Below are positions 38,163 to 40,543 of a stretch of 40,543 nucleotides of DNA, one piece after another. The notes under the pieces were generated by a model that searched no databases, had not been told where the DNA came from, and was given only the letters and a program-made list of their open reading frames with translations. Origin of the DNA: a virus; IMG/VR virus record IMGVR_UViG_3300048833_000106, positions 1 to 40,543 of that record; one strand, 5' to 3'. The position numbers and the translations under genes were made by a program. Every line of letters starts with the position of its first letter. Position 1 is the stretch's first letter.

Positions 38163-38465
38163 ATGAACCGCACCGGCATCCTGCGCCTGGCCGGCCTGCT
38201 CGCCATCGCGGCGGCGTTCTGGCTGCAGTCGCAGGCCAACGCCTCGAACGCGGCCGGCGCCTACGCGGGCTTGGCAGCGTCGTCCTCGCCGCTGCCGTGG
38301 GTCGTCGGCGGGGCCGGCGTCCTGGCGATCATCGCCAGCTTCCTCGTGCCGTCGGAGTCGAAGCCCCCGGTCCGCGCAGTCGGCTGGCACGACGACCCGG
38401 ACGACCCGCAGCGCCTGCGGTACTGGGACGGCGCAGCCTGGGGACGCACGGCCGAGAAGTCCTGA
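38163..38465 (+). CDS. Two-helix membrane protein with DUF2510 motif
   Basis: 100 residues: membrane helices at about 8-22 and about 45-64 (WVVGGAGVLAIIASFLV), then the DUF2510 signature GWHDDPDDPQRLRYWDGAAWG. ATG with a strong AAGGGGG site. It is on the lysogeny strand after its own upstream hairpin, so it may be expressed from the prophage as a surface or exclusion protein. Inferred. Confidence 0.75.
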   Translation: MNRTGILRLAGLLAIAAAFWLQSQANASNAAGAYAGLAASSSPLPWVVGGAGVLAIIASFLVPSESKPPVRAVGWHDDPDDPQRLRYWDGAAWGRTAEKS

Positions 38466-38475
38466 GACGCCGAGA

Positions 38476-38514
38476 ACGCCCCGCCCCTCGCTGGCATCAG
38501 CGGGGGCGGGGCGT
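38476..38514. terminator. Bidirectional GC-rich terminator hairpin
   Basis: ACGCCCCGCCCC-T-CGCTG (38476-38493) pairs with 38498-38514 leaving one bulged T, loop GCAT. It lies between the convergent ends of the 38163-38465 (+) and 38497-38643 (-) genes and overlaps the latter's stop. Confidence 0.75.
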
Positions 38515-38643
38515 CGGCTTGCGGGGTTGGAACGGGTCGGGCCACTGCTCGAGCCCGGCGAGGTAGACGGCGAGCACCGCGTCCCAGCCGTCGGAGTCAG
38601 CACCCCCGGCGAGGAGGGCGAGCTCGTCACCGATGCCGCTCAC
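38497..38643 (-). CDS. 48-residue hypothetical protein
   Basis: VSGIGDELALLAGGADSDGW, then VLAVYLAGLEQWPDPF and a Pro/Arg tail. GTG overlaps the previous stop as GTGA. Last gene of the leftward Mre11 unit. Confidence 0.55.
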   Translation of the reverse strand: MSGIGDELALLAGGADSDGWDAVLAVYLAGLEQWPDPFQPRKPTPRPR

Positions 38644-38825
38644 TCGTAGGGGAACGTCGAGCCGCGGCCGACGTCGTCGAGGAACCCGATGCGCTGGTCG
38701 GTGAGCACGGCCTGGGAGTCGACGGGCCACGGCTCGCGCTGCTGCGGCTCATCGTCCTCGTCGTCTGTCTCAAGGATTCGGACATCGAGCCACACGCGGC
38801 CCAGCGCGGTCAGGGTGAGGCGCAC
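38640..38825 (-). CDS. 61-residue hypothetical protein
   Basis: VRLTLTALGRVWLDVRILET, an acidic DDEDDEPQQRE stretch and a C-terminal VLTDQRIGFLDDVGRGSTF. GTG start overlaps the Mre11 3' end by 16 bases. No family recognised. Confidence 0.55.
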   Translation of the reverse strand: MRLTLTALGRVWLDVRILETDDEDDEPQQREPWPVDSQAVLTDQRIGFLDDVGRGSTFPYE

Positions 38826-40042
38826 GACGCCTCCCGCAGGACTCGGACGCGGTCGAAGCCGCCGCGGCCGATGGTGAGGGTGAGCAGGCCGGCCTGGGTG
38901 TTCTCGCCGGTCTCTCGGGCGTACCACTCGGAGCCGTTGTCGAGGCTCGGTGCCTGGATCCAGGTGCGGCAGCCGGTCTCGATGATCCGGAGGCTGTGGA
39001 AGTGGCCGGTGAGGAGCAGGGCAGCGTCGCCGGCGGGGAGCATGCCGTGGGCTTGGCCGGCCCACCACTTCTCGGCGCCGCCTCGGCACTGGTGGCCGTG
39101 GGCGACGGCGACGATGGTGCCGGAGAGGTCGAGTGTGACGACGTCCTTGTCGATGCCGGGGAACGCGAAGCGGACGTGGCCGAACTTCTCGGGCTGGTCG
39201 GCGAGGCGTTCGGCGACGGCGGCAGCTGCGTCGATGTCCCAGGAGTCGTCGTGGCGGGTGGCGACCTGGCGGGATGCCTCGTCGTGGTTGCCGGCCACGG
39301 CGACGACGGTGACGGCGGGTGCGTGCTTGGCGAAGGTCATGACGGCGTGCGCGAGGAGGCGGCGGTAGACGCGGACCATCTCGGTGACGGCGAGGTCGGT
39401 GCGCCAGACGAGGCGGCCACCCTGGGAGACGAAGCCCTCGCAGCCGTCGCCGGGGAAGATCAGCGCGACCGGGCCGACGGTGCCGCGCTTGGCGAGCGCG
39501 CGGTACTCGGTGACGGCCTGGTCGGTAAGTGCGAGGACGCGGGCGATGGTGCGGTCGGTGCCGCCGGCGGCTTCCCACTTCCCGATCTGCATGTCGGCGT
39601 AGACCACGGTGAAGGTGTCGGCTGAGTCCAACGCTGGTTTGGGCGTCCGCGGCAACTTCCAACGGTCGATCGCCTCGAGCAGGTCGTCGGCGGTCTGCTG
39701 GACCTGGTCGACGACGATCGCCCACCGGCACGTCACCGCGACCGTTGAGTAGGCCGTGTGCGGCTTGCCGATGTCGGCGTGGTCGCGCCGCCACGCGGCC
39801 GGGTTCGTCTTCGCCTCGACGAGCACCGCCCGGTAGCCGGGCTCGATGTGGACGCCGAACCCGCGCAGCGTCTCGGTCCACTGGTCCTCGGCTGGCAGTG
39901 CTGGCAGGACTGCGGTGACGGTCGAGGGGCGGCCGGTGCGCTCGTCGTAGGTGATCGTGTAGTCCGGACGGTCCCGGCTGGGCGCCGGCGGCGTGGGGCC
40001 CGCCGCGGCGTACTCGGCCGCGAGGTTCTCGGACAGGCTCAC
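38810..40042 (-). CDS. Mre11-like metallophosphoesterase nuclease
   Basis: 410 residues. Phosphoesterase motifs: D-x-Q (YADMQIG, 150-152), GDG (198-200), GNHDE (251-255), AHGHQ and GHFHS further on. This fold cuts or trims DNA ends in SbcD/Mre11 proteins. The first ~140 residues form an extra N-terminal domain. GTG 40042 overlaps the HTH stop. The first histidine of the usual DxH is a glutamine. Same gene begins at the left edge. Confidence 0.82.
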   Translation of the reverse strand: MSLSENLAAEYAAAGPTPPAPSRDRPDYTITYDERTGRPSTVTAVLPALPAEDQWTETLRGFGVHIEPGYRAVLVEAKTNPAAWRRDHADIGKPHTAYSTVAVTCRWAIVVDQVQQTADDLLEAIDRWKLPRTPKPALDSADTFTVVYADMQIGKWEAAGGTDRTIARVLALTDQAVTEYRALAKRGTVGPVALIFPGDGCEGFVSQGGRLVWRTDLAVTEMVRVYRRLLAHAVMTFAKHAPAVTVVAVAGNHDEASRQVATRHDDSWDIDAAAAVAERLADQPEKFGHVRFAFPGIDKDVVTLDLSGTIVAVAHGHQCRGGAEKWWAGQAHGMLPAGDAALLLTGHFHSLRIIETGCRTWIQAPSLDNGSEWYARETGENTQAGLLTLTIGRGGFDRVRVLREASCASP

Positions 40043-40284
40043 GTGCGCCCGCAGGTGCAGATGCCCTTGCGGTGGCGCTGCACGGTGTTCTGGCCGATGG
40101 AGAAGCCCTCGGCCTGGAGCGCGCGCAGGATGACGGTGGTGGTGATGTTCTCCCTGTCGGCGAGGTACGCGGTCAGGGCGTCGGCGTCAGCCTTGTCGAG
40201 GCGGGCGAAGATGGCCTCGAAGCTGCACGGTGGGCCCTTGCGGGCGGCGGCCTTCTCGGCGTCGAGCGCAGCGCGGAGCGACAC
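40039..40284 (-). CDS. Small helix-turn-helix protein, empty-site copy
   Basis: 81 residues, identical in protein to the copy at 11-256 apart from its GTG initiator. GTG at 40284 is preceded by GAAGGGG. Its stop overlaps the Mre11 GTG. It is the ancestral arrangement: no HNH gene between ribosome-binding site and start. Confidence 0.78.
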   Translation of the reverse strand: MSLRAALDAEKAAARKGPPCSFEAIFARLDKADADALTAYLADRENITTTVILRALQAEGFSIGQNTVQRHRKGICTCGRT

Positions 40285-40326
40285 GGTGTGTTCCCCTTCG
40301 TGGTCGGTCGGGGTGTGGTCGATGCA

Positions 40327-40360
40327 CCGCAGCCCCCGCCACGGATGACGGGGGCTGCGG
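40327..40360. terminator. 12-bp hairpin, right copy
   Basis: Same hairpin as 594-627: CCGCAGCCCCCG at 40327-40338 with 40349-40360. Confidence 0.6.
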
Positions 40361-40397
40361 GCCACCCGGTGACCACGACACCGGGGGGTCTGGTGGG

Positions 40398-40543
40398 TCA
40401 GGCGCGGGTGAGGACGCGGACCCAGTTCACGCGCATCGCCGCAGGGAGGGCGGTGTCCGGGGTCGAAGGGCCCCAGTACGGCGAGCCGACCTGCAGCTGC
40501 AGGCGCATGTGGGCCTTGCCGGCGAACGACGACTTGAGGACGC
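40398..40543 (-). CDS. GH16 glycanase C-terminus, right copy (partial)
   Basis: Last ~48 codons of the gene at 815-1798, cut by the window edge. It ends VRVLTRA instead of VRVLTKA. The stop is only about 114 bases from the HTH start here, against about 260 bases to the HNH start in the left copy. Confidence 0.8.
   Translation of the reverse strand, partial: VLKSSFAGKAHMRLQLQVGSPYWGPSTPDTALPAAMRVNWVRVLTRA

Larger units (their letters stand above)
40029..40543. repeat. Right copy of imperfect terminal overlap (empty allele)
   Basis: Matches 1-960 but lacks the HNH gene and the 160-bp intergenic piece. See the left copy. Confidence 0.9.

Noticed and set aside
1-40543. CRISPR array or tRNA genes
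   Set aside because: No regularly spaced repeats and no tRNA-like sequences were found by eye; a dedicated tRNA scan was not possible.
1-40543. Prophage with bacterial flanks
   Set aside because: No chromosomal genes at either end; the ends overlap each other, which fits a circular or terminally redundant phage genome.

Overview
The window is almost certainly one complete genome unit of a temperate, siphovirus-type actinobacteriophage, or its circularised metagenomic contig. Supporting signs are very high GC, frequent GTG starts, tightly packed ATGA/GTGA-coupled genes, WhiB-like, Lsr2-like and DUF2510-type proteins that point to an actinomycete host, a full head-tail-lysis module and a tyrosine integrase. 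No host chromosomal genes are visible. The ends overlap: bases 1-960 and 40029-40543 are the same locus. The two copies are not identical. The left copy carries an HNH endonuclease gene (253-555) and about 160 bp of extra intergenic DNA (about 654-811) that the right copy lacks. The minimal circle is about 40.0 kb, and the contig ends appear to sample two natural alleles, occupied and empty, of one site.

Layout, read leftward because most genes are on the minus strand. A divergent regulatory region at 36.81-36.93 kb separates a rightward lysogeny unit (XRE-type repressor 36926-37285, tyrosine integrase 37304-38086, DUF2510-type membrane protein 38163-38465) from a long leftward early operon (36.8 to 25.4 kb). 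The early operon starts with a MerR/BldC-like HTH gene on an apparently leaderless promoter overlapped by a perfect 8+7+8 inverted repeat. It continues through a GIY-YIG nuclease, zinc-finger and small membrane proteins, a recombination set (RecE-like exonuclease, PD-(D/E)XK-like protein, candidate single-strand annealing protein), many small accessory genes, an Lsr2-like protein, an HTH/WhiB-like fusion, and a replication initiator whose gene contains iteron-like repeats (candidate origin, 27238-27304).

The late operon runs leftward from about 25.4 kb: packaging HNH nuclease, a second larger HNH gene, terminase small and large subunits, portal, MuF-like protein, scaffold, P22-like major capsid protein, a fibre-like protein in the head cluster, connectors, major tail protein, two tail assembly chaperone frames joined by a CCCAAAA -1 frameshift site, tape measure, and minor tail proteins including a lectin/GH16 glycanase. 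The lysis block follows: small membrane protein, holin, NlpC/P60 endolysin and a second GH16 protein. Strong hairpins follow the major capsid and major tail genes. After the lysis genes a 12-bp hairpin separates a last leftward set (HTH protein, Mre11-like nuclease, two small genes), which meets the rightward integrase unit at a GC-rich bidirectional hairpin near 38.5 kb.

Functional calls come from motif recognition and gene order alone; no database search was run.
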